Below are positions 41,647 through 51,752 of a DNA stretch of 64,000 nt, piece after piece. The notes under the pieces are model-generated. The model had not been told where the DNA came from. It did no database searches and saw nothing but the letters and a program-made list of their open reading frames with translations. Source of the DNA: Fulvia fulva (taxonomy: Eukaryota; Ascomycota; Dothideomycetes; Mycosphaerellales; Mycosphaerellaceae). The stretch lies in the NCBI RefSeq assembly GCF_020509005.1, contig NC_063022.1, positions 310,001 to 374,000 of the forward strand, in the 5' to 3' direction. The stretch's first letter is position 1, and every line of letters starts with the position of its first letter. A program made the translations under genes and the position numbers.

Positions 41647-43200
41647 TATATAGATAGATAGATTTGTTATTCCCCTATTCTAGGACCCTATTCGGCCTAT
41701 ATAGGTATATATCTATTGTTATATATAAAGGGAAACCCGAATAGGTGAAAACCCTTCCCGCCCCCGACTTCTCCTTATCTAGATTAGCTTTCCCTCTAAA
41801 CGTACGTAGTCTATATTACTACCCCGTTAGCCCCCGCTCCTAGCCGGTCTCGTCGCGCTACGCCGTATCCTCTCTTCCTATACTACTCCTACTAGGCGGT
41901 ACTGTTCTAGCTAGCCCTTCTCTAGTATCTAGTTCGTAATACGCCGTAGGTCCTTAACGTTATTAAGAAGTACCCTAATCGTCCGGTTCCTCGCCTTTAC
42001 TATCTACTCCCCCCTTCCTAGCGACTACCTCGGATAGACGAGGAGTACGTACCGTACGTTCTAGGAGTAATAGCCGTAGGAGTAGCTAGTATTCGTATAT
42101 TCTAGAACCTTCCTCTATAATAGGTACCCCTAGAGGCCGATATATTCGCTTCGTAGTTAGGTTACTATACTACTCTATACCCTCGTAAGGCGGTAGTAGA
42201 TAAGCTTCGGGGGGTACTTAACCGCGGATTTCGTAGCTAACTATTCCTTAGGTTGTCCCGCTAGCTAAGGGCGTCTACTATGCCCTACAACCTAGTTGTT
42301 CTACCTCTCTTTCTATAGTTGCTCTATAAGCGATTTCTTACCTTCCTATTATATTACTAGCTATTCGTCCCTTACCCGGTAGTTCGGCTCGTTTCCGGGT
42401 CGAATGCCCTTATACGCTAGTACTAATTCGCGGGCCCTTACGACTATACTAGCGATAACCTTCTATACTAGGTACTGTGCCGACTTACCTAAGTAGGAGG
42501 TCCGTAGTCCCTAGATATATAGGTCGATCGGCGGTATAGCGGTCTCGTACTTAAGTATCCTTATTAGTATCGACTTATATACCCCGGTGACCTTTCTTAG
42601 GCATTAGTTTTAGATCTTCGCTAACGGCGCGACGAGTCCCTTTAATAGGTAGGCCCTCTTACCTAAGGACTATACTTAGCGACTATAGGTAAGGACTAGT
42701 CGTATAATAGCCGTATATAGAAGTCGTGACTATCGAAAGTCCGCCCTCTATATAGACGTAGTAAGCCTCTAGTATAATGCTATATTCTGTTTAGCTTTCC
42801 GTAACATTACCTATACGTACTTCCTCTACCGTAGCGCCGGGTCTACCTATAGTCCGAGGATCCTAAGCTAATTTACCGGGTTAGTCGTGTGCCCCTATAT
42901 CTAGATAGAAGCTTATATATTATAGAACCGTAGCCGGCGCGTAAAGTGTATTAGATTGTACTTTTCTAGGGCAAACCGAGCCCCGTACCTCCTAGCCTAG
43001 TCCTCGTAGATCTTATACTTCTCTTCTAGTAGCCTATAGTTCTCCTTAGTCGAGGAAGACTACGCTAGGATGTTTATATCGTCTACAAAGCCGCTCGTAG
43101 CGGTGTTCTAGGATTCTAGGGCTAGGAGTAGCGTCGCTATAAAGAAGAGGAATAGGATAGGTACTAGCGTTAAGCTTTATAGGATTCTAGTATAGACTAC
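41647..43200 (-). mobile_element. LINE copy L2, 3' part, heavily RIP-mutated
   Basis: It starts at the left with the GATA-type tail (41,648-41,663) and then aligns by eye with LINE L1. For example, 43,080-43,195 matches L1 38,060-38,190 (the reverse-transcriptase FVDDT region), with CA/TG replaced by TA throughout. The alignment stops at the gypsy insertion, at a point equivalent to about L1 38,192. Confidence 0.7.
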
Positions 43201-43720
43201 TGTCATGGTCTCCCCACAGAGTGTACAGAAGGTGGGGACAGAAGAGCCTCAGAGTGCTCAGAAGTCGTCAAGAAGTGACAGTCCAGCTTGGTGTGTGAGC
43301 GCCAAGAATCACATGCCCCGCAACATTCGCTACGGGACCCAGCCCTCCAAATTCACCCCTCTACCAAACCTTGACAGATTCACTTCGGCTCGTGACTGTG
43401 TGACTCACGGCACTCCCGCGAGCACCCGCGACTGCGCTGGACCCTGGAAGAAGCACGTGGAAGACTCGGAACGTAGGGCAGGTTGGAATAAGGTTTTGAG
43501 CAAAGCTGCTGAGCGCGGCTTCGCACGGGTTAGCCCTGTTGATGCGGGGACACGCACTCGCGAGGGTCGCGTATAAATATCTGGCCTTCCCCAGGCCTCT
43601 CTTGCTTTCTTCGTCTTTTGTTTTGTGTAGCAATCATACCATACCCTTTTGCATCTGCACTTCGCACCTGCATTCTCGCTTTCACCCTTGCATCTCACAG
43701 GCCAGGCTCTCGCCCTGACA
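43201..43720 (+). repeat. Gypsy 5' LTR
   Basis: 520 bp, apparently identical to the 3' LTR when read side by side. TATAAATA at 43571-43578 is the likely TATA box. The inferred transcript start lies about 30-40 nt downstream, in the CTTTCTTCGTCTTTTG region. Confidence 0.95.
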
Positions 43721-43722
43721 TC

Positions 43723-43731
43723 ACAAAAGAC
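43723..43731 (+). promoter_or_regulatory. Candidate self-primer binding site of the gypsy element
   Basis: ACAAAAGAC begins 2 nt after the 5' LTR and is the exact complement of GTCTTTTGT at 43613-43621, just after the expected transcript start. Elements of the Tf1/sushi group prime reverse transcription with their own 5' end in this way. No tRNA 3'-end complement (such as TGGTAGCG) is seen after the LTR. Confidence 0.5.
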
Positions 43732-43762
43732 CAACAAACCGTCAACCACTCGAGTCATCCTC

Positions 43763-44923
43763 ATGGGTGACCACGCCACCGATAGAGGTGTCAACCTCGA
43801 CAACCAAGACACTCCATTCCACTTCAGTGAGTGGACTGACATCCCCTTCTCGAACGCCGCTGCCTTCGGTGCCTGGGCAAACGCCAACCCCGACACCGCC
43901 TACGCTCTCATCAACCGCACCGTCTCCTCTTTCCGCGAGACCGCCCAGCAGGTCGAGCAAGCAAACAACCAAGCAACATACCTTCAAGGTATTGTGAACA
44001 CCTTCCAGAACCTCGCCCCGCACGCCGACGACAACCGCCGCCAGCACTTCTCCAAGAAGGTCAACGACCCAGACGAGTTCGACGGCAACAAGAGCAAGTT
44101 TGAGGCATTTGAGACACAGCTCACCATCAAGCTGTTGGCTAATGCCGACCACTTTCCGCAAGAGAAGGACAAAGTCACGTACGTCTTCTCCCTCCTTCGG
44201 GGAGACGCCGCGGCTCAGGTACAACACTACATCGACAACGCCACGCAGACTATCGGCTGCCCGGACGTCCTCACCTTGATGCAGGACCTCCGTGCTGCCT
44301 TTGGTGATCCAGACCGTAGAGCCACCGCCCAGAACGCCATCCACAACCTCCTCCAGAAGAACAAGAGCTTCGCCGAGTACCTCGCGGCCTTCAACCGCGA
44401 CATCGGGTTCACCGGCTACAACGAAGAGACCAAGAAGAGCACTCTCCGCCGTGGTTTGTCAGCAGAGCTTCTTCGAGCCCTCGAGGACAAGGACGTCGGT
44501 GCTATGAGCTTCCGTGAGCTCGTCGAGACCTGCCAGCGCCTCGACTCCAACATGAAACACACCGCCTCTCTCCTCGCTTCCCGTTCTCAAGGTCGTCAGC
44601 CTCGTGGTCCCGGAAGCCACTTCGCTGCTCCACTAGGCGCCGCCGCTCCTACGGCTCTCCCTCCCGTCTCTGTAGGTGACGCTATGGATCTCAGCGCTGG
44701 TGCCGCCGTCCCTCGAGTCCAGGGCCTCGTTAACGGTAAGCTCACTCCCGAAGAGAAGCTTCGCCGTCGCCAGGCCGGACTCTGCACCTACTGCGGCGGT
44801 CCAGGCCACATCGCAGCCAACTGTCCGCAGCTCGCTGCCCGTAACGCCCGCAACCCGGTTCGCGGCGCTGTCGGCGCTATCGAGCCTGCTCCTGCTGCTC
44901 CCGCTGAGCAGGGAAAAGCCTAG
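43763..44923 (+). CDS. gag: Gypsy Gag
   Basis: A 386-residue frame from the ATG at 43763 (MGDHATDRGVNLDNQ). Gag forms the virus-like particle. The middle (near residues 105-250) is the Ty3/gypsy capsid-type domain, with FDGNKSKFEAFETQL, YVFSLLRGDAAAQVQHYI and a helical NLLQKNKSFAEYLAAFNRD. A CCHC knuckle near residues 345-360 (CTYCGGPGHIAANC) binds RNA. The frame ends with TAG at 44921. Pol lies in the -1 frame and overlaps the last codons, so Pol must be made by ribosomal frameshifting. Confidence 0.9.
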   Translation: MGDHATDRGVNLDNQDTPFHFSEWTDIPFSNAAAFGAWANANPDTAYALINRTVSSFRETAQQVEQANNQATYLQGIVNTFQNLAPHADDNRRQHFSKKVNDPDEFDGNKSKFEAFETQLTIKLLANADHFPQEKDKVTYVFSLLRGDAAAQVQHYIDNATQTIGCPDVLTLMQDLRAAFGDPDRRATAQNAIHNLLQKNKSFAEYLAAFNRDIGFTGYNEETKKSTLRRGLSAELLRALEDKDVGAMSFRELVETCQRLDSNMKHTASLLASRSQGRQPRGPGSHFAAPLGAAAPTALPPVSVGDAMDLSAGAAVPRVQGLVNGKLTPEEKLRRRQAGLCTYCGGPGHIAANCPQLAARNARNPVRGAVGAIEPAPAAPAEQGKA

Positions 44924-47900
44924 GTCTTCCTCATCGACGCGATGAAGACCAAGAACAACGTTTACCGAAAGTGAAGAGAGGAAAGAAGTTGAGGATCAAT
45001 ACAGCACAGCTAGACCTGTACGACGAGACGGGCAAGGACCACGCTTGCAAACCGTTCGTCACGAATGTAAATATCGGCTCAAAGAAACTCTCTTCTTCCA
45101 ATCTCACTCTCATGGACACTGGCGCACTAGGCGAGTCTTTTATGGACTATAAACTCGCGACCTCTCTCAACCTCGAACCCCAGGAACTGAAGTACCCTCG
45201 CACCCTTGAACTCTTTGACGGCACGGAGACTACCACTGGTAAGATTACTCATGTTGTACACACGTCAATCACCCTCGGAGGCAAGCGTATGTCGATCACC
45301 AGCTTCCTTACGTCCCTACCGCATCAGAAGTTTATCCTCGGCCTCCCCTGGTTCAGACGACACCGACCTATCATCGACTGGACTTCCCTTACTGTCAGCT
45401 TCCCTCCAGAAGTTCCTCCGGCACCTCCGCCTTCTCCGCCGCCTCAGCGCGGTCCTGAGTATACCAAGATCTTCCAGGTGAACGCCGCTGCCTTCACCAC
45501 TGCTGCTAAGCAGCCCAAAGCTCAAGTCTTCGCCGCCTCTCTCCGCGATATCGACATCGCCCTCGAGAAGCTCGACAAGAAGCGTACACCTACCGACCCT
45601 GCTACGAAGGTCCCTCCTTGGGCACACCACATCCTCCACGTATTCGATGCTAAAGCCGCAGACGAGCTGCCTCCTCATCGCCCTCACGACCACAAGATTG
45701 AGCTAGAAGAAGGTGCAGAGACACCGTTCGGACCGTTATATTCTATGTCCCGAGAAGAGCTTATCGTCCTCAAGAGATACCTCGAAGAGAACCTAAAGAA
45801 GGGGTTCATTCGAGCGAGCCGTTCCAGCGCTGGCAGTCCCGTAATGTTCGTCAAGAAGCCCGGCGGTGGTCTACGCTTCTGCGTAGACTACCGAGGCTTG
45901 AACGCTGTTACAAAGAAGAACCGCTACCCAATACCGTTGATTCAGGAGACGCTCGAGCGCCTCTCTAAGGCCAAGTACTTCACCAAGCTCGATGTCATCG
46001 CTGCGTTCAACAAGTTACGAATGGCAGAAGGACACGAGTATCTCACAGCCTTCCGTACTCGCTACGGGCTGTTCGAGTCGCTCGTTATGCCCTTCGGCGT
46101 TTGTAACGGGCCTAGTACCTTCCAGAACTTCATTAACGACATCCTTCAGGAGTTCCTCGATCAGTTCTGCACTGCCTACATCGACGACATCCTAGTCTAT
46201 AGCGAGACCAAGGAGGAGCACCGCGAGCACGTCTGTAAGGTCCTTCAGAAGCTCGCAGACGCCGGCTTGCAGCTCGACATCGACAAGTGCGAGTTTGAGA
46301 AGACCGAAGTCAAGTTCCTTGGTTTGATCATTACCGCAGACGGCATCAAGATGGACCAAGAGAAGATCGACGCTATCGTCGAATGGGATGCTCCTACGAA
46401 CGTCAAAGAGGTCCAGGGTTTCCTAGGCTTTGCCAACTTCTACCGCCGCTTCATCCACGCATTTTCGGGCGTGGTACGCCCTTTGACGAAGCTCACGCGC
46501 AAGGGTGAGAAGTTCGCCTGGACCGACGAATGCCAGGAGGCTTTTGACTTGCTCAAAGCGAAGTTTGTTGAGAACCCGCTTCTACGGCACTTCGATTTCG
46601 AACTGGAGACCCGTGTAGAGACCGACGCATCCGACGGCGTGGTGGGCGGTGTCCTGCTACAACGCCGCTCGCCTGAATCCCCCTGGTTACCTGTCGCCTT
46701 CCTCTCCAAGAAGATGACCGCCACGGAGTGTAACTACGAGATCTACGACAAGGAGCTTCTCGCCATCGTCAAAGCTTTCGAAGAGTGGCGCCCCGAGCTC
46801 GAAGGCTCTGCTATGCCCGTCCAAGTAAGCTCCGACCATAAGAACCTCGTCTACTTTATGAAGAGCAAGCTGCTCAATCGTCGCCAGGCCCGCTGGAGCG
46901 AGTTCCTCTCCCGGTTCAACTTCGTGATCTCGTACACGCCCGGCAAGGCCAACTCGATGGCCGACGCCCTTACCCGCCGCCCTGGTGACTCTCCAGTTGA
47001 TCGAAGAGGGGGCCGGCAAATCGCAGGGCAACAAGTCATCAAAGAGCACAACCTCTCTTCCGAGCTTCGAGAGTACCTATCGAATGGCCAGCCTACGCTC
47101 GCCGCTTCCTTTGCTACTCTCGTGCTCGCTCCTGCCTACCTTGACGAGAGTGACGATGAATCCGAGCCTGAAGAATACGCCTCGGACGCTGAGGACTTGA
47201 ACGACGATGAAGAGGGCTCAGTAACGACCGACGGCTCATCCGAATCAGACTTTGAGGGGTTTGATAATGAGGAGCAGCCCGAAGGCATCATGGCACGAGT
47301 ACGAACAGCGTACGATGCCGACATAGACGCCCAAGAGTTAGTTCAGGCCCTTGAATCTGGCGCGAGGACATTCCCGGGCTTCTCGCTGTCCGAGTGCGAG
47401 CTCCAGGAAGGTGTCGTCTACTTCCGTAAGAAGCTTTACGTACCGCAGCCCGAAGGCTCTAATATCCGAGCTGAGATTCTTCAAATCATCCACGACTCCG
47501 CCTCTGGGGGTCACCCAGGCGTAGCCAAGACCCACAAGCTCCTCGCTAGGTATTACTGGTGGCCGCATTCCTGGAAGGACGTCCGCCGCTACGTGCTGAA
47601 CTGCGCTGCTTGCCGAAGAGCCAAAGCTAACCGCCACCGTCCCCACGGTCTCTTGCACCCTCTCCCGGCTCCTGATCGTCCGTGGAAGCACATCACTATG
47701 GACTTTATCACCGATCTTCCTCACGGCAAGACCTTCAGCGGCGTGAAAGCAAAGGCCCTTCTAGTGATCGTGGACCGTCACTCCAAGGACCGGTACATGA
47801 TCCCGTGCTGGAGCATGACCGCAAAGGAGACTGCTCGCTTGTTCTACGAATTCGTCTGGCGCTTTCAAGGCCTCCCGGATAGCATCACCTCTGACAGAGG

Positions 47901-49347
47901 CACCCAGTTCATCTCGCACTTCTGGAAGCGTCTGTGTGCTATCCTGGGCATCAAGCATAACCTCTCGACCAGTTTTCAGCCACAGACCGACGGCCAGACC
48001 GAAATTACGAACGCTATCCTCGAGCAGGTCCTTCGTTGCTTCGTCGACTACCACCAGAAGGATTGGCCTCAGCATATCCCTGCGGTGGAGTTCGCTACTC
48101 GTAACTGGGACTCGGAGACTACTGGCTACTCTCCCTTCTATACTACGAGAGGTTACCACCCTCGTACAGGCATGGAACCAGAAGAACCTCTCCCGCCTAC
48201 CGAAGACGCAAACGAGCAAGCAGCAGACGAGTTCGCTACTATGCTCTCACAGATCCATGAAGAAGTTCACGACGAGATGGTGTACGCACAAGCAATCTAC
48301 GAGGATCAAGCCAATCGTCGTCGCCAGCCAGCTCCCGACTACCAAGTAGGCGATATGGTCTACCTCAACTCCAAGAACATCAAGACAGACCGCCCCTCCA
48401 AGAAGCTGAACTGGAAGAACCTAGGTCCTTTTGAGATCACCGAGCGTATCAGTTCACACGCCTACCGTCTAGCTCTTCCTGCGAACATAAAGATCCACGA
48501 CGTCTTCCATCCCGTACGCCTTCGGCCGTCGGCTGAGGACCCATTCCCGAACCAAAACCAAGACATGCCAGGTCCTCCCGATGAGGTAGAAGTCGACGAG
48601 CCTGTTAACCTACCTTCTGACGACTATGCCGTCCGCAAGATCCGGGGAATCCGCGTAGAGCCCAACGACGTTGAAGGACTACCGCCGATCAAGTATGAAG
48701 TCGAATGGCAAGGTTGCCCTGAGTGGGATACCTCATGGGAACCTATCCAACATATCATCTTCAATCGTCAAGCAATCGAAGAATACCACGCCCGCGCAGA
48801 CGGCCCAGAAGTCAACATCGGCAGGCTCTTCGAATCTGAGCTTTTCGACGGGGCTTACCAATGGTGTATCGACCATGACATCAGGCCTAGGCCTGGTACT
48901 GAAGCTGAACATCCTCGATATGTGGAACTACTACGGCTTCGTAGGAACTCAGCTTTGTTCGGGGGGGCTACTGTCATGGTCTCCCCACAGAGTGTACAGA
49001 AGGTGGGGACAGAAGAGCCTCAGAGTGCTCAGAAGTCGTCAAGAAGTGACAGTCCAGCTTGGTGTGTGAGCGCCAAGAATCACATGCCCCGCAACATTCG
49101 CTACGGGACCCAGCCCTCCAAATTCACCCCTCTACCAAACCTTGACAGATTCACTTCGGCTCGTGACTGTGTGACTCACGGCACTCCCGCGAGCACCCGC
49201 GACTGCGCTGGACCCTGGAAGAAGCACGTGGAAGACTCGGAACGTAGGGCAGGTTGGAATAAGGTTTTGAGCAAAGCTGCTGAGCGCGGCTTCGCACGGG
49301 TTAGCCCTGTTGATGCGGGGACACGCACTCGCGAGGGTCGCGTATAA
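44908..49347 (+). CDS. pol: Gypsy Pol polyprotein with chromodomain
   Basis: The frame is open from 44908 and has no good ATG at its start, in keeping with frameshift expression. Order of domains: aspartic protease (LTLMDTGALGESF), reverse transcriptase (CVDYRGLNAVTKKNRYPIP, then YIDDILVYS near 46,177), RNase H (VETDASDGVVGGVLL), integrase with the H2C2 zinc region (HPGVAKTHKLLARYYWW, CAACRRAK) and the DDE core (ITMDFITDL, ITSDRGTQF, QTDGQTEITN), and a C-terminal chromodomain (YEVEWQGCPEWDTSWEP, about 48,620-48,800). The frame does not stop before the 3' LTR: it runs 376 nt into it and ends at the TAA at 49345, inside the LTR TATA box. This adds about 125 LTR-encoded residues. Nothing is broken. 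Confidence 0.93.
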   Translation, partial: AGKSLGLPHRRDEDQEQRLPKVKRGKKLRINTAQLDLYDETGKDHACKPFVTNVNIGSKKLSSSNLTLMDTGALGESFMDYKLATSLNLEPQELKYPRTLELFDGTETTTGKITHVVHTSITLGGKRMSITSFLTSLPHQKFILGLPWFRRHRPIIDWTSLTVSFPPEVPPAPPPSPPPQRGPEYTKIFQVNAAAFTTAAKQPKAQVFAASLRDIDIALEKLDKKRTPTDPATKVPPWAHHILHVFDAKAADELPPHRPHDHKIELEEGAETPFGPLYSMSREELIVLKRYLEENLKKGFIRASRSSAGSPVMFVKKPGGGLRFCVDYRGLNAVTKKNRYPIPLIQETLERLSKAKYFTKLDVIAAFNKLRMAEGHEYLTAFRTRYGLFESLVMPFGVCNGPSTFQNFINDILQEFLDQFCTAYIDDILVYSETKEEHREHVCKVLQKLADAGLQLDIDKCEFEKTEVKFLGLIITADGIKMDQEKIDAIVEWDAPTNVKEVQGFLGFANFYRRFIHAFSGVVRPLTKLTRKGEKFAWTDECQEAFDLLKAKFVENPLLRHFDFELETRVETDASDGVVGGVLLQRRSPESPWLPVAFLSKKMTATECNYEIYDKELLAIVKAFEEWRPELEGSAMPVQVSSDHKNLVYFMKSKLLNRRQARWSEFLSRFNFVISYTPGKANSMADALTRRPGDSPVDRRGGRQIAGQQVIKEHNLSSELREYLSNGQPTLAASFATLVLAPAYLDESDDESEPEEYASDAEDLNDDEEGSVTTDGSSESDFEGFDNEEQPEGIMARVRTAYDADIDAQELVQALESGARTFPGFSLSECELQEGVVYFRKKLYVPQPEGSNIRAEILQIIHDSASGGHPGVAKTHKLLARYYWWPHSWKDVRRYVLNCAACRRAKANRHRPHGLLHPLPAPDRPWKHITMDFITDLPHGKTFSGVKAKALLVIVDRHSKDRYMIPCWSMTAKETARLFYEFVWRFQGLPDSITSDRGTQFISHFWKRLCAILGIKHNLSTSFQPQTDGQTEITNAILEQVLRCFVDYHQKDWPQHIPAVEFATRNWDSETTGYSPFYTTRGYHPRTGMEPEEPLPPTEDANEQAADEFATMLSQIHEEVHDEMVYAQAIYEDQANRRRQPAPDYQVGDMVYLNSKNIKTDRPSKKLNWKNLGPFEITERISSHAYRLALPANIKIHDVFHPVRLRPSAEDPFPNQNQDMPGPPDEVEVDEPVNLPSDDYAVRKIRGIRVEPNDVEGLPPIKYEVEWQGCPEWDTSWEPIQHIIFNRQAIEEYHARADGPEVNIGRLFESELFDGAYQWCIDHDIRPRPGTEAEHPRYVELLRLRRNSALFGGATVMVSPQSVQKVGTEEPQSAQKSSRSDSPAWCVSAKNHMPRNIRYGTQPSKFTPLPNLDRFTSARDCVTHGTPASTRDCAGPWKKHVEDSERRAGWNKVLSKAAERGFARVSPVDAGTRTREGRV
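44911..44950 (+). promoter_or_regulatory. -1 ribosomal frameshift signal between gag and pol
   Basis: The heptamer G-GGA-AAA (44911-44917) lies in the gag frame one sense codon before the gag TAG, fitting the X-XXY-YYZ slippery rule. After a 5-nt spacer a hairpin follows: GGTCTT (44923-44928) with AAGACC (44945-44950), and CATC (44932-44935) with GATG (44941-44944), closing a 5-nt loop. A slip of -1 enters the pol frame exactly, which is open from 44908. Confidence 0.7.
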
Positions 49348-49491
49348 ATATCTGGCCTTCCCCAGGCCTCTCTTGCTTTCTTCGTCTTTTGTTTTGTGTA
49401 GCAATCATACCATACCCTTTTGCATCTGCACTTCGCACCTGCATTCTCGCTTTCACCCTTGCATCTCACAGGCCAGGCTCTCGCCCTGACA
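48972..49491 (+). repeat. Gypsy 3' LTR
   Basis: 520 bp, apparently identical to the 5' LTR. It is preceded by GGGGGGGCTAC, a possible polypurine primer, and followed by RIP-mutated LINE sequence. Confidence 0.95.
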
Positions 49492-51752
49492 AGGCCTTTC
49501 CCTAGTTTGGCTTAGGGGTACTCGCTAGTGTACGTTATATCTATGTCGTAATAGAGGTCCTGACTAGTATGTGGTCTGACGACGCCTCGAGTTTATGTTC
49601 GATCCTATAGTAGGTTACCGTGTAGTAGTAGCTATCTAAGATCTAGGAGAGGTCGATCGTGCCTTAGAGTCCCCCTCTCTTCTAGGTACCTAGGTCCTTC
49701 GGGGTATTAAGGGCAATTACGTTACTCGCTATCAAGTCGAGTACTTCGTCGGCTATAGGGTGCGGCTATATAAGGCTTTCCTAGGAAGGGTAGTGTATAT
49801 TAAAGTCTCCTACTACAATGTGGCACCCTTGTCTCTTAAGCGCACTGTCTAGGTGTCTATAGACCTATAGGTCGCGGCTAGACCTCGAGGCTAGCGGTTA
49901 TATATATAGGTTATGTATCTAGGTACTACCTATATAGAGGGAGGTAATATCGCCCCCGCCTTCTTCGTCTACGTAGTACACTACCTCCTAGTCGGATTCT
50001 AGTATGTCCTTGCTAACATAGAAGCACGTACGGGGTCTGCCGTCGCCTCGTAGGCATGTCGTATAGCCTAGTAACTTATAGGTCGTTAGTCTCTTATAGT
50101 ACGGGTTAATCTATAGCTCCTAGATTGTAAGGACGTAGTAGACGCGCGGGTCCGCCTCGTATAGGAAATGGTTCTAGACTATATCCTTGCTATAGTTAAC
50201 GTTATACTAGATAATACTAAGCGTGTCGAGGCTAGTTATCGGCATCGACAATTATTTCCTCTATATCGTCCTATGTCCTACTACCCTATACGTCCTAGTC
50301 TACGCCTATCGGCTATATACTAAAGGGGAGCCGGGCCTAGTGAGATTCCCTCGCCGTAGCTAGTAGAGCACGTGGCCTCCCGTATACCCTAGGTTACGTA
50401 TCCTTTATATCGTTCTCGGCCCTAGGGCGCTTATACCCGACCGCCGCTAGTTAGTTCCGGTATAGGCTAGCCTTACGGTCGCCGTAGAATCTTAGGGCGA
50501 CGGTTCTGTTTGTGATTGCCTTGTTTTTCGCTAGTTTCCGCTATAGGCATTCCGTACTATACGATAGGTAGTACCCCGGACAGTTCGCGCACCGTCTCGT
50601 AGTCGATATATAGTCCCTAGATATATAGTCTCCTATATAGTTCGAGTAGGCCTACTTATTTATATACGTGTAGGTTTAGTGTCTATACTGTTAGCATTTG
50701 AAGCATTAGAGGACACGAAAGGATAAGGAGTGCTTTTCTACTATCTTAAGGCTATATTACTAGACTAGGCCCTGTTCTATCGCTAGATCCGCCGCTTTCG
50801 CGTCTTATAGCTATACTATTAGCGCCGAGGCCTTCTTGCCTTCTAGCCATTTCCTATAGAGCCAAGTCGCCTTCTAGATTAGAGAGTTAAGAGTGACCGG
50901 GTTGTCCTCTTAGAGAGCGCGTAGGTGACCCTAGTTAGTTAGGTCAAACTCCTTAGGCATATCGTGGACTAGGATCGTGAATTGTTTCGTTAAGACCTTC
51001 GCTAATACCGTAACCTTAGATACCTACTATAGCTGTGCCTCTAGGTACCTCCTAGTAGTAGTAGAGCTAGTATAGATCTATAGAGTGCCGTTAGACTGTT
51101 AGTTCACTACGACCACCCCTAGTTAGTTAATTCGTTAGGCGAGCTCCTTATTCGATAGCTTCGTAACTTCGGCCTAGTCTTCCTTTACTATAATACGGAT
51201 CGTAACTATATCGTACGTAAGGCGGGGGCCTAGTATCGATGCCGCGACTAATACCTAGCTATAGGGGTGTTGATTCCGGGTGGCCTTACTAATCGCCTAG
51301 GACGTCGTCCTTATTTCTTATTACCCTTGGTAATACGACAGTATAAGCGCCGTACGTAGCTAAGTGATCATTACCTATAGAGACCGGTAAGGGAGCTAAT
51401 CGTTAGTTTCTATACTTTTTACGTCCTCTATAAGTTGCTACCAGTTGTCTTAGGGGGGCTTCGCCTATAGGGCCGTAGGCGCCGTTAGTACCGTAGCCTA
51501 GGCTACTATTGCCTAGGAGTTGCCTAATGTAGCTAGGCACCTCCGCGGCATTTAGAGCTGAAGAAATAGGGTGAAGAGAGCTTTAAGCTGTCTAGATTGA
51601 ATAAGGTAGAACTCCCTTAGTCCTAGGGGTAGTAGCCTACTTTGTATATCGTTAGAATGGCCTTGATAAGAGCTTTCGAATGTGTCGTGTTTTGGCGCAG
51701 AGATCGATCTATACGCTATAATCAAGCTGACAGTCGTCGGGTAACGATAATA
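49492..51752 (-). mobile_element. LINE copy L2, 5' part, heavily RIP-mutated
   Basis: It aligns by eye with LINE L1 from about L1 39,385 rightwards. For example, 49,621-49,850 matches L1 39,512-39,720 in the endonuclease region, with strong loss of CA and TG. The end near 51,700 is not sharply definable. About 1.2 kb of LINE equivalent to L1 38,192-39,385 is missing between this and the other L2 part. Confidence 0.65.

Larger units (their letters stand above)
43201..49491 (+). mobile_element. Ty3/gypsy chromovirus, complete, with two 520-bp LTRs
   Basis: The 6,291-bp element has LTRs beginning TGTCATGG and ending CCCTGACA, with 5-bp terminal inverted repeats TGTCA/TGACA. The gag and pol frames are open and free of internal stops. 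The base composition is that of the genes, without RIP decay, in contrast to everything around it. No target-site duplication is seen (ACTAC before, AGGCC after). It lies inside LINE copy L2. Confidence 0.95.

Noticed and set aside
43205..43576. 123-codon frame at the left end of the gypsy element as a separate gene
   Set aside because: It is the U3 part of the LTR and is identical to the end of the pol frame in the 3' LTR.
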